From a bacterium HR19 (GTDB lineage: Bacteria; Calescibacteriota; Calescibacteriia; Calescibacteriales; Calescibacteriaceae), in NCBI GenBank assembly GCA_002898315.1, contig BEHV01000009.1, positions 1 to 64,000 of the forward strand: a stretch of DNA of 64,000 nt, written 5' to 3'. This document shows, one piece after another, positions 1 through 9,288 of the stretch; within the stretch, counting starts at the first letter, position 1; the number at the start of each line of letters is the position of its first letter. The translations under genes were made by a program, and so were the position numbers. Under the pieces are notes generated by a model. That model had not been told where the DNA came from and did no database searches. It saw only the letters and a list, made by a program, of their open reading frames with translations.

Positions 1-1
1 G

Positions 2-88
2 CTCAAAAAAATAAAGTTTTTTATCCTCTGCGCAGACACTCCCGATAAATTCATCAAGAAAACGAAAGAGTATCTGAAAATCAAATGA
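2..88 (+). CDS. C-terminal fragment of an unidentified CDS running in from the left edge (…LKKIKFFILCADTPDKFIKKTKEYLKIK*)
   Basis: Open frame from base 2 to TGA at 86-88; not in the ORF track because it is truncated by the window edge. Confidence 0.45.
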   Translation, partial: LKKIKFFILCADTPDKFIKKTKEYLKIK

Positions 89-92
89 AAAT

Positions 93-1409
93 TCACTTCA
101 TTATCTCTATGAGTTTCTGAACAGATTCTTCAAAAGTTGCCCTTTCGCTTATCTTCTGTGTTATAAAGTTAAAAATATCTTTTGACTTTGATATAGCAAA
201 ATCTAATCTCGGGTCGCCCCCTTTATAAGCTCCAATAGTTATGAGGTCTTCTGCCTGAACATAATCAGATAGAGTTCTGACAAATTTGAAAGCGTATTCC
301 AGATGTTCATCTGAAATTATATCTGGCATAACACGGGAAATAGAGGAAAGAACATCTACCGATGGAAGAACTCTTCTTGTAAAAAGTTGCCTTGAAAGTA
401 TAATGTGCCCATCTACAATAGCTCTTATGTTATCTGATATAGGTTCAGAAGTATCATCTCCTTCAACAAGTATTGTGTAAAAAGCGGTAATAGTTCCCTT
501 TTCAAACGAACCTGCTCTTTCAAGGAGTTTTGGCAGAGTAGAAAAGACCGAGGGAGTATATCCGCGAGCAGTTGGTGGTTCCCCCAGAGCTAATCCTACC
601 TCTCGCATAGCCATAGAAAACCTCGTCACAGAATCCATAATGAGCAAAACATCCATTCCCTGTCTCATAAAGTATTCTGCGTATGTATGAGCTAAAAAAG
701 CAGCTCTTATTCTAAGGAGCGGTGGATTATCTGACGTTGCTACAACAACGACAGATTTTTTCAAACCCTCATCTCCCAATATCTTCTCTATAAATTCCTT
801 TACTTCTCTTCCTCTTTCACCTATGAGAGCAACAACATTCACATCTGCTTTTGTATGTCTTGCCATCATTCCAAGAAGTGTGCTTTTCCCAATTCCAGAA
901 CCTCCAAATATCCCCATTCTTTGCCCTCTTCCCACAGTTAAGATAGCATTTATGACTCTCACGCCAACATCAAGAGGAGTATCTATTATTTTTCTTTTGA
1001 GCGGATTTTCCGGCGTCCCAAAAATTGGCAGTTCATCGTTCAGTTTTATCGGTCCCTTTGAATCAAGAGGTTGACCGAGACCATCTACTATCCTTCCGAG
1101 AAGCTCAAAGCCAACCTTCTGTGTATTTTTTGGGATCATACTTTCTACTTTCATTCCGACCGAAAGACCTGATGTTCCCTCGTATGGTATAACTATGGCT
1201 TTTCCGTCTTTGAAACCAACTACTTCTCCTCCCTTTTTCCCTTCTGGTGTATGTATGACGACATAATCTCCAACGCTTGCATTAGGTAAATAACAGGTCA
1301 CATAAACAGTGAAAATGTTTTCTATTTTTCCGTATATCTTCCCTTCTTTTTTTCCAGCTTCAATTATTTTTGACTCTACCCTTTTTATTATGTTCTCAAT
1401 TCTATCCAT
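93..1409 (-). CDS. fliI: FliI/SctN-family ATPase (flagellar or type III export ATP synthase)
   Basis: Walker A GGSGIGKSTLLGMM, ALIGERGREVKEFIE, Walker B DVLLIMDSVTRFSMAMREVGLALGEPPTARGYTPSVFSTLPKLLERAG, typical of FliI/YscN. Confidence 0.9.
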   Translation of the reverse strand: MDRIENIIKRVESKIIEAGKKEGKIYGKIENIFTVYVTCYLPNASVGDYVVIHTPEGKKGGEVVGFKDGKAIVIPYEGTSGLSVGMKVESMIPKNTQKVGFELLGRIVDGLGQPLDSKGPIKLNDELPIFGTPENPLKRKIIDTPLDVGVRVINAILTVGRGQRMGIFGGSGIGKSTLLGMMARHTKADVNVVALIGERGREVKEFIEKILGDEGLKKSVVVVATSDNPPLLRIRAAFLAHTYAEYFMRQGMDVLLIMDSVTRFSMAMREVGLALGEPPTARGYTPSVFSTLPKLLERAGSFEKGTITAFYTILVEGDDTSEPISDNIRAIVDGHIILSRQLFTRRVLPSVDVLSSISRVMPDIISDEHLEYAFKFVRTLSDYVQAEDLITIGAYKGGDPRLDFAISKSKDIFNFITQKISERATFEESVQKLIEIMK

Positions 1410-1461
1410 ACTTCACTCCGAGCAATTTTTCATCCTAAATAAAAATTTTAAATTATATGTG

Positions 1462-2379
1462 TCAATTGTGTTGAACTTTTATTTTTGATATTATTCTGTG
1501 GAAAGCGCACATATCGCCTGCGGTAGTAGGTTGTCCGCATATACTGCACTTTCCAAGATCTTTCCTTTCCTCCTGTGATAGAAACTTTTTCCTGAATTCC
1601 AGAAATTCTCTGAAAAACCTTATTTTTGAACCCGGCATTTTTTCTTCTATTTGAGCCCAGATGTTTTTCATAAATATTGATGTAGCGTCCTTTGAAAAAG
1701 GACACTCCTCGTGATAAAACTCTATACCCTCAAAAATACAGAAAGCCAAATTTTCTTTTTCTGTGAGAAAAACAAGTGGCTTAACTTTTTTTGAAAATCC
1801 ATCCTCCGCAGGAAGAACAGGGTATTGTCTTTTGAGATATTCCTCATCCCACCTCAGAACATTTGAAAGCAAAGTTGCAACCTCATCATCAAGGTTGTGT
1901 CCCGTCGCAACCACATCAAAACCATATTTTTTCGCAACCTCATTCATTATATGTCTTTTTGTTATCCCACAAACAGAACACGGAGCTCTGTTCCTGTCAA
2001 GAAGCGGAGCAGGAGAACCGTACTTCTGATAAACATTCTCAACTATCAGCTCACTGTCTATCTTTTCAGCAAGATTTTTACAGCACCTCTCAGACATATT
2101 TGAATATCCCTCTTCTCCCTTTTCGTTCTCTATGCCAAGATTTATGTAGAGTCCTGTGACCTTGTAGCCGAGCTTTTTCAGAACATACCACAGAGCTAAA
2201 CTATCTTTCCCACCTGAAACAGCAACAAGAACCTTATCATTACGGGAAAACATCTTGAACCTTCTTATTGTATCTTCAACCACCGATATATATCTTTCTA
2301 TAAAATGCTCTTTGCACAGTGGTAAGTTGTATTGTCTGAGGTTTATTACCGCTTTCTCTTTGCACTTTCTACACAGCAT
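1462..2379 (-). CDS. TtuA/TtcA-family tRNA 2-thiolation protein (PP-loop ATPase with N- and C-terminal zinc fingers)
   Basis: N-terminal CRKCKEKAVINLRQYNLPLCKEHF, PP-loop VAVSGGKDSLALW, PCSVCG and ATGHNLDDEVATLL motifs, C-terminal CSICGQPTTAGDMCAFH. Confidence 0.85.
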   Translation of the reverse strand: MLCRKCKEKAVINLRQYNLPLCKEHFIERYISVVEDTIRRFKMFSRNDKVLVAVSGGKDSLALWYVLKKLGYKVTGLYINLGIENEKGEEGYSNMSERCCKNLAEKIDSELIVENVYQKYGSPAPLLDRNRAPCSVCGITKRHIMNEVAKKYGFDVVATGHNLDDEVATLLSNVLRWDEEYLKRQYPVLPAEDGFSKKVKPLVFLTEKENLAFCIFEGIEFYHEECPFSKDATSIFMKNIWAQIEEKMPGSKIRFFREFLEFRKKFLSQEERKDLGKCSICGQPTTAGDMCAFHRIISKIKVQHN

Positions 2380-2433
2380 AATCTTTAAAATTTATTGATC
2401 TTTGAAGCTAAATTCAAACCTTTCAGAAAATAA

Positions 2434-3600
2434 CTACTGCAAACTAATATCTATCGCCTCACTTTCTGATTCTCTCCCATTTTTATCTATGATATGAAAT
2501 TTCAATTTTATGTTGCCCGGCTGAACCGAATTCCACCAATCTTTCACTACAAAAGTTCCAAAATCAGGGAACTCACTTATAGGGAGAGTAAAAGAAGAAG
2601 GAAAAGAGGAGTGATATATTTCTCCTTGTTTTGTCAGAGTTTGGTTGTTCGCCAAAGTGATTAAAGCATAGCCAGACGTTATACTCTGAGGAGAAAAATA
2701 GTATCCGTATATATAGCACTGAAAAGAGCAAAGAGATTTATATATTGTGGTTCCACTCTGTGGATAAACTATTGATACATAGGTTGCAGATGTGACATAA
2801 ACAGGATATGGCTGATATACAACCTGTGTAGTTGATAGTTCAAACTGAGGGAAAGGAATTGTTATTCCAGATAAAAAGCTTTGTATTACTGCGGTTATTG
2901 ATGATGAACTCTGGACCCCGTTTTTATCTGTTGCATAGACAGAAAGAGCTATTTCTCCATCTTCAAAATCATCTGCGTTTACAACAGAATACCAAAAGTA
3001 AGTCGCAGGAAGGGAAAAATCTCTCTTCTTTTCTCCTCTTTTCAGTTCAAGATTTACACGAGTTATAGGAGATGGATGGAAAGATATACCTATGACTGGA
3101 AATGTTTTACCTACTACTTGACCTTCAAACGGAATTACAAATGCTGAAAAAGATATATCAAATGGTATTTGACCTTTTGAGATTTTATCAAGAAGCTCAA
3201 CGCCTTTTTTCAGAAGGGAGTTATCCAACTTCACAGAAACGCTATCAGAAGAGAAATTTTTCTGGCTGTCATAAGAAAAAACTGATATTTTATATTCTCC
3301 ATCTTCAAACTTTGTGGTATCCCACATATAAAACCATCTTCTGCCTTTTATTTGAGCTTGAAGAAATTTTTCATCTTTTTCGCGTGCAACGACTATCACA
3401 ACAGTTGTTATTTCTGCTGGATGTATTGAAAAACCAGATATAGGGACTACTCCGAACAAATTCGCTCCTTCGTATGGAAAGTTCAAAACCGTATAGCAGT
3501 TTTGACATACCGAACTCTGAGAGTTTTTACCCTTACTGCAACCATAAAATGATACCAAACTCACAAAAAGCAAGCAAAAGAGGAGAAACAAACTTCTCAT
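2434..3600 (-). CDS. Predicted lipoprotein with tandem Ig-like repeats
   Basis: Signal peptide plus lipobox-like LVSFYGCSKG; internally repeated PFEG…PISGFSIHPAEIT…FEDGEYKISVFSYD / PFEG…PVIGISFHPSPIT…FEDGEIALSVYATD. Confidence 0.6.
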   Translation of the reverse strand: MRSLFLLFCLLFVSLVSFYGCSKGKNSQSSVCQNCYTVLNFPYEGANLFGVVPISGFSIHPAEITTVVIVVAREKDEKFLQAQIKGRRWFYMWDTTKFEDGEYKISVFSYDSQKNFSSDSVSVKLDNSLLKKGVELLDKISKGQIPFDISFSAFVIPFEGQVVGKTFPVIGISFHPSPITRVNLELKRGEKKRDFSLPATYFWYSVVNADDFEDGEIALSVYATDKNGVQSSSSITAVIQSFLSGITIPFPQFELSTTQVVYQPYPVYVTSATYVSIVYPQSGTTIYKSLCSFQCYIYGYYFSPQSITSGYALITLANNQTLTKQGEIYHSSFPSSFTLPISEFPDFGTFVVKDWWNSVQPGNIKLKFHIIDKNGRESESEAIDISLQ

Positions 3601-3701
3601 TATGTAAAAATTTAATGTTTGGTCAAAACTTTCGGAAATCTGAAAAATACCTCTGTCTCATTTTTTTTCTCTATATTTCAATTTTTATATAATTGTAAGG
3701 T

Positions 3702-4073
3702 ATGAGGTTTTTCAGAACTTTTATCAGTGCATCTGAGGTGATAATACCATTTGAAGGTGAAGAAAGCAAAAAGAGATTTGAGGTCAGAGCGAAAGAGTTT
3801 TTTGACAACATGCCACCCGATGCTAAAAGAACTTTTGAGCTGCTTCTCTTACTCATTGAATTTTCTACGCTCTTTCCATACTTTAAACCGTTCTCTTCTT
3901 TAAGCTACGAAAAAAGAGAGAAAGTAATCAGGAAATGGTATCACTCAAAAATCATGAGGAAAAGAAATATTATAAGTGCTATCAAAGGATTATGCTCTAT
4001 GATTTATATGAGCATACCGGAAAATATCCCCGAGAAATTAAAAATCGGAGATGAATTATGCTCGGTAGAGTGA
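3702..4073 (+). CDS. Small protein of unknown function, possibly gluconate 2-dehydrogenase subunit 3-like
   Basis: ORF overlapping the ribF start by 16 bp; PPDAKRTFELLLLLIEFSTLFPYF…KVIRKWYHSK pattern. Family assignment weak. Confidence 0.4.
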   Translation: MRFFRTFISASEVIIPFEGEESKKRFEVRAKEFFDNMPPDAKRTFELLLLLIEFSTLFPYFKPFSSLSYEKREKVIRKWYHSKIMRKRNIISAIKGLCSMIYMSIPENIPEKLKIGDELCSVE

Positions 4074-5011
4074 GGACAATATTTTGGTGGGAAATTTCAG
4101 AAAAAGTTGATATAAAAAATCCTGTTTTATGCATAGGTAATTTTGACGGAGTTCATATAGGGCACAGAAAAGTTGTATCTACCGCCAGAGATTTAGCTCA
4201 GAAAATCAAAAAGCCCCTATGTATTATGAGTTTTCTTCCGCACCCAAGATTTATTTTCAGACCAGAAAATTTTTTCATACTCTCGCCCATATCAGAAAAA
4301 ATAAAAGTTTTTGAGGAACTGGGAGCAGATTACTTTCTTATTGTCAATTTTCTGAAAGTGAAGGATTTTGAACCGGAAGAGTTTTGCGAACTTGTTAAAG
4401 AGAAGCTCTCTCCATCAGGAATAGTTGTAGGGAAAGATTTTTCGTTCGGCAAAGATGCAAAAGGTAGAGCAGAAGATATAGAAAAAATTTTCTCAAACGA
4501 AGCAGAAGTTATAATTGTAGAACTTGTAAGAGAAAAAGAATCTGACCAAAAAGAAGAAGAACATAAAGTTTCATCTTCTCTCATAAGAAAGCTGATAATA
4601 GATGGGAAAGTAAAAGAAGTAAAAAAATTTTTAGGGGAGTTTTATTCCGTAAAGGGGTGTGTAGTAAAAGGGGCAATGCGTGGGAAAAGTTTGGGATTCC
4701 CAACAGCAAACATAGCGACGACATTTTTTTTACCACGCGACGGCGTATATGCATGTTTTGTGAGAATTGACTCAAAAACTTTCAAGGGAGTTTGTAATGT
4801 TGGGAATCAACCCACATTTGGCTCAAACCGAAGAACACTTGAAGTATTCATTTTTGATTTCAACCAAAACATATACCTCAAACAAATTGAGGTCTTCTTC
4901 GTTGAAAGAATCAGAGATGTTATGAAATTCTCTTCACCTTCTGAACTCAAAGAGAGAATAAGTAAAGATGTAGATTTAGCTCTTGCTATTTTAAAAGGTG
5001 AGGTCTCTTGA
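4058..5011 (+). CDS. ribF: Bifunctional riboflavin kinase/FAD synthetase
   Basis: CIGNFDGVHIGHRKVV, SSSLIRKLIIDGKV, KGAMRGKSLGFPTANI, DGVYACFVRI motifs. Confidence 0.93.
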   Translation: MLGRVRTIFWWEISEKVDIKNPVLCIGNFDGVHIGHRKVVSTARDLAQKIKKPLCIMSFLPHPRFIFRPENFFILSPISEKIKVFEELGADYFLIVNFLKVKDFEPEEFCELVKEKLSPSGIVVGKDFSFGKDAKGRAEDIEKIFSNEAEVIIVELVREKESDQKEEEHKVSSSLIRKLIIDGKVKEVKKFLGEFYSVKGCVVKGAMRGKSLGFPTANIATTFFLPRDGVYACFVRIDSKTFKGVCNVGNQPTFGSNRRTLEVFIFDFNQNIYLKQIEVFFVERIRDVMKFSSPSELKERISKDVDLALAILKGEVS

Positions 5012-5620
5012 AATAAGCTCTTGCAGACCCGATACTACAAAATCAACAGCAAGCGCAGATATAAAAATGCTCATAAGCCGTGAAACAACGACCGCCCCCG
5101 TCTTACCCATAACTCTGTAAAACCACGACATATTTATAAGTATCAGATAGTTTATGACCGAGACAATCAAGATAGATAAGAAAGCTATCAAACTTCCATA
5201 CTCCTTGACAAGAACAATGCTCAGCGTTATAGCTCCCGGTCCCACAAGAAGAGGAAAAACTATCGGAACTATCCCAGAGCTTTCAGGGTCTATCTTTTCT
5301 TCCTCCCACGACCCCCTGAGAAGAATTCTTATAGATATGATAAAAAGTAAAACTCCTCCCGCAACTTTAAATCCAGATAAAGATATATTGAAAATCCTGA
5401 GGAAACTATCACCTAAAAATGCGAAGAAGAAGAGGAGAAAAAATGACGCAAAAGATGCCCGCGATAACATCTTTCTTCTTTTCTTCTCGCTCATATTTGA
5501 AGAAAGAGAAATGATAATCGGCACATTTCCTATGGAATCAATTATTATAAACAGAGATACCGTTGCTTTAAACAAAGCGAAAAACCATTCACTCCTCGGT
5601 AGAGAAAAAAACGACTCCAC
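4991..5620 (-). CDS. MarC/UPF0056 family membrane protein
   Basis: Multi-span protein with IIDSIGNVPIIISLS and FPLLVGPGAITLSIVL. Confidence 0.85.
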   Translation of the reverse strand: MESFFSLPRSEWFFALFKATVSLFIIIDSIGNVPIIISLSSNMSEKKRRKMLSRASFASFFLLFFFAFLGDSFLRIFNISLSGFKVAGGVLLFIISIRILLRGSWEEEKIDPESSGIVPIVFPLLVGPGAITLSIVLVKEYGSLIAFLSILIVSVINYLILINMSWFYRVMGKTGAVVVSRLMSIFISALAVDFVVSGLQELISRDLTF

Positions 5621-5803
5621 AATAAAGTTTTATTTTGGGTATAAAATTCAAAAAATACGGTTATTTCAAAATTTGTAAATCTCTGTTGTGAATATATTTT
5701 AAAATGAAGATTTCTATGCAGAAGATTTCTTAAACAATTTCGTAAATCCCGCAATAAACGATCTATTAAACTAATCTTTATCTTTGATTTTTAAATTCAA
5801 GAG

Positions 5804-8323
5804 ATGAAAATACGGGAAGAGATAATACAACTCGCCGAATCAAAAATATTCCAAGAAGATATATTAAAAATTTCAGAACTCATAACCCAACTTTATGAAG
5901 ATAAAATAACCGAAATTTACAAGCAAGAGATAGGAGATGTAGATGGTATCTGTCTTTCAGCATTTGGTAGCTTCGGGAGAAAGACCATGGCTCCGTGTTC
6001 AGACATAGATTTTATAATCCTTACCTCATCAACAGAAATATCTGATAAATTCAGCAATAGGATATCTTCGTTTATCGCAAAAGTGTGGGATGTGGTCTCA
6101 AAGGCAGAATTCTCGGTGAGAACTCCTGCTGAAACAATGAAAATAGCCCTTGAAGATGTAAAAGTTCTCTCATATCTTTCAGATATAAGGTTCATAGCCG
6201 GTGATTTAAGGGTCTTCAATCAGCTCATATATATTCTGGAACAAGAAAAGGAGCAACTGAAAATTGACTTCTTCTCAAAAATAGCACAAGATAGAAAAAA
6301 GAGGATTTCAAAATTCAAAGTTATGAGCGAACCAGATTTAAAAAAATCCCCTGGCGGATTAGACGATTTCTTCTTCATAAATTCTCTGAGCAAACTGATA
6401 ACAGATGAGGTCTTTGTATATACCGATGAAATAAAAAGCGATTTCAAAAGAGTTCTTGAAACAAGATTTATACTTCACATATTACAGAAGAGAAATTCAA
6501 ATGTGATACATTCAGGAATAATTGAGGAGATTTTAAATTTCAAAAAGAGAAAAACAGGAAAAGTTTTCAATCCGAGAGATTTTATGACAAAGATAATCTC
6601 CTCAATGCAGAGAATAAAAGTTTATGCAGATATAGCACAAAACTTCGTAAAAAAAAAGATATTTCCTCAACATCCAGAACTCATAACCTCACTCGGTAAA
6701 GATTATATATCAGATGGAGAGTTCATTTATGCAGATATAGAAAGCTTCAAGAAGGAACCATGGAGAATGGTTGAAATTTTCAAACTGGCAAAAGAAAATA
6801 ATTTAGAAATAGCGCCCGAAACCGCATATCAGATGCTGAAAATCAAAAATGTTAACCTCACACACGATCAGAAAGCAAGTGAAATATTCCTTGATATTAT
6901 GACAGATTTAGGTGGTATAGCAAAAACTCTTATGAAGATGAAAGAACTCGGTGTTCTGGAAAAAATAATTCCAGAATTCTCAAAAGTATCAAATCTATAT
7001 CAGCTCTTCCCACCTCATATATATCCCGTTGGAACTCATCTGATAAAGTGCGTTGAGGAAACGGAAAAAATCCTCTCTGGAATCAGACCTCAGTATATAG
7101 AGATACTCCCGGATTTTGCAGAAATAGATAAGAAGATAATTTTTCTTTCCGCATTCCTTCACGACATAGGTAAGGGTTCAAGGCAAGACCACAGCGAAGT
7201 GGGGGAGAAATTAACTGAAAAAATAGCTCAACGACTAGGTATTGTCGGCTACGAGCTTGAAAGATTGAAGTTCATCGTAAAAAATCACCTCTCACTCTCT
7301 CACTTCTCCCAAAGGAGAGATATGCACGATACCTCATCTCTTGAGAAATTTGTATCATCCTTCCCAGATAGGATGACTTTGAACACACTTTACATAATAA
7401 CAATAGCAGATGCCATAGCAACTAATCCATCAAACTGGAACGAATGGAAAGCCCACCTCATTCAAGAAGTTTATTCCAGAGCAGATGAGATGATGAGAAA
7501 AGGTCTTGAATACACCGAAGAAGAAAGAATAGATATACTCATGCTTTCTGATGAACTTAAAAACTTCTTCCCAGCAGAAATAGTTGATAATTTCGTATCA
7601 TCTCTATCTCAAAAGTTCCTTTCTTTCTTCAACTATGATAGATTGTTCAGGTACTCTATGGCTTTCTTAAAAGCTTACACACAACAGAAAGAGTTCATAA
7701 CATACACCAAAAGAGATGAAGGAGTAATAGAAATAGTAGTGATAGGTAAAGATTCTCAGACATTTATTGCTGAGTGTGCTGGAACACTCTTTCTTTCGGG
7801 ATTCAATATTCTCTCGCTTTTCAGTGAAAGCGGAGTTATGGAAATGGCAATAAACATTTTCTGGGTACAACCCCCAGATAAGTCAAAAGCAGAAAAGTTC
7901 AAAAAGATGTTTTACAGAAGAGACCTGAAAGAAATAATCTTGAAGGTTCAAGAAAAAAGAAAAAATTTCGGAATAGAAATGGGATATGATTCCAAAACAA
8001 AAAGATATAGGAGAAAAAAAGAAGATATAGCAATAGTTTTTGATAATAACTTTTCTGAAAACTACACCATAGTTGAAGTTTATTGTTCAGATAGACCGGG
8101 TCTGCTTTTTGATATATCTTGTGCTATTTTGTTTTCGGGATTTGAGATATCTGTTGCAAAAATATCAACAAGAGAGAACAAAGTCGCAGATATATTTTAT
8201 ATAAGAGATAGAGCTAAAATGAAAAAGCTATCCGAAGAACAGTGCGCTAAATTAAAAATTGAGATAGAAAAATCTATCACTCAGGGAGTTCAGCTCCCTC
8301 TTCAGCTACCAGCACATCTTTGA
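5804..8323 (+). CDS. glnD: GlnD-like bifunctional uridylyltransferase (nucleotidyltransferase, HD and ACT domains)
   Basis: GSFGRKTMAPCSDIDFIIL, HD domain FLSAFLHDIGKGSRQDHSEVG, C-terminal ACT-like CSDRPGLLFDISCAI. Confidence 0.88.
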   Translation: MKIREEIIQLAESKIFQEDILKISELITQLYEDKITEIYKQEIGDVDGICLSAFGSFGRKTMAPCSDIDFIILTSSTEISDKFSNRISSFIAKVWDVVSKAEFSVRTPAETMKIALEDVKVLSYLSDIRFIAGDLRVFNQLIYILEQEKEQLKIDFFSKIAQDRKKRISKFKVMSEPDLKKSPGGLDDFFFINSLSKLITDEVFVYTDEIKSDFKRVLETRFILHILQKRNSNVIHSGIIEEILNFKKRKTGKVFNPRDFMTKIISSMQRIKVYADIAQNFVKKKIFPQHPELITSLGKDYISDGEFIYADIESFKKEPWRMVEIFKLAKENNLEIAPETAYQMLKIKNVNLTHDQKASEIFLDIMTDLGGIAKTLMKMKELGVLEKIIPEFSKVSNLYQLFPPHIYPVGTHLIKCVEETEKILSGIRPQYIEILPDFAEIDKKIIFLSAFLHDIGKGSRQDHSEVGEKLTEKIAQRLGIVGYELERLKFIVKNHLSLSHFSQRRDMHDTSSLEKFVSSFPDRMTLNTLYIITIADAIATNPSNWNEWKAHLIQEVYSRADEMMRKGLEYTEEERIDILMLSDELKNFFPAEIVDNFVSSLSQKFLSFFNYDRLFRYSMAFLKAYTQQKEFITYTKRDEGVIEIVVIGKDSQTFIAECAGTLFLSGFNILSLFSESGVMEMAINIFWVQPPDKSKAEKFKKMFYRRDLKEIILKVQEKRKNFGIEMGYDSKTKRYRRKKEDIAIVFDNNFSENYTIVEVYCSDRPGLLFDISCAILFSGFEISVAKISTRENKVADIFYIRDRAKMKKLSEEQCAKLKIEIEKSITQGVQLPLQLPAHL

Positions 8324-9176
8324 ACTCCTCTGGATTCTCTCTCATTTTCTCAAGGTTCTCTCTTATTTGCGAGAAAACTTCATCAAACTCAACAACTACC
8401 GCCCTTTTCCTTTTTATTGGGTTTGCATGCGATACAACCTCTTTGTATATAAATGGATGGGATATGCCGATCTCTTTGAGTTTCTGAACTATCTCTCTGG
8501 CTATTTTGTGGCATTCCAAAATAACACCCGCTCTCTCTTCCCTCTTCGGTTTTGCTTCTCTCAGAGGTAGGTCAAAAGGCCAGTCGGTCTTTTTCAATAT
8601 CGGCTCCCACGAGCTTCCGGAAAATTTTTCATCGTGTTCATAGACCATACCAGTTGTTACAAAGTATATTTCTTCAACAGATTGCATTATCTCATCGTCT
8701 GTCTCGGGCTTATCTGGATACATATCGAGCAGTTCGTTATAAATTCGCAGAGCAACATAAGCTTTCTCTTTTATGTTTGGTTGCTTTTCAATATTCAGGT
8801 TTATCATCAGCGTAGCGTATTCCCAGGGAATTATGACACAAGGTATTTTCCTTATTCCGAGTTCAAGGCAAGCTAAATACCTGTGCTGTCCATCAAGTAT
8901 AATGAATTTGTCTTCATCGGGTTTTTTTGCTACAACAAGCGGAACAACAAATCCAACCGTTGAAATTGATTTAACGAGGTTCTTCACATGTGGTTTTGAC
9001 GGCTTTCTCTGATATACGACTACTTCAAGTTTTTCTACCGATATCTCGGCAATTACTATATCATACTCTTTGTATGGCTCTTTGATAACAAGAACGTTCT
9101 TAAATTTTTCTCTTACCTCTTCTATTAATGAGCTACCCAAACTCTTTTTCTCTTCGGTTTTGAAAAGATCACTCAT
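8277..9176 (-). CDS. ParB/Srx-fold N-terminal domain protein without an adjacent parA
   Basis: VVYQRKPSKPHVKNLVKSISTVGFVVPLVV…ILDGQHRYLACLELGIRKIPCVII; start taken at internal ATG (MSDLFKTEEKK) rather than the ORF-track start at 9242. Confidence 0.75.
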   Translation of the reverse strand: MSDLFKTEEKKSLGSSLIEEVREKFKNVLVIKEPYKEYDIVIAEISVEKLEVVVYQRKPSKPHVKNLVKSISTVGFVVPLVVAKKPDEDKFIILDGQHRYLACLELGIRKIPCVIIPWEYATLMINLNIEKQPNIKEKAYVALRIYNELLDMYPDKPETDDEIMQSVEEIYFVTTGMVYEHDEKFSGSSWEPILKKTDWPFDLPLREAKPKREERAGVILECHKIAREIVQKLKEIGISHPFIYKEVVSHANPIKRKRAVVVEFDEVFSQIRENLEKMRENPEEFKDVLVAEEGAELPE

Positions 9177-9288
9177 AATTTGTAAATTAATCCCGTTTGT
9201 TAAATTTTTGTATTTTATTAAAATCCTATGTTTTAAACTCAACTTGAATAAACAATTTTTCTTTATTTTCTGTTTTAAGATTATTTTT

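Noticed and set aside
823-1074. ORF antisense to the fliI-type gene, and similar antisense ORFs throughout (e.g. 23395-23940, 37794-38306, 5154-5678)
   Set aside because: Opposite strand encodes clearly conserved proteins; these ORFs have low-complexity Ser/Phe-rich composition.
9070-9288. 73-residue N-terminal extension of PurF
   Set aside because: Catalytic Cys must follow the initiator residue; GTG at 9289 fits, and the extension overlaps the ParB-like gene start.
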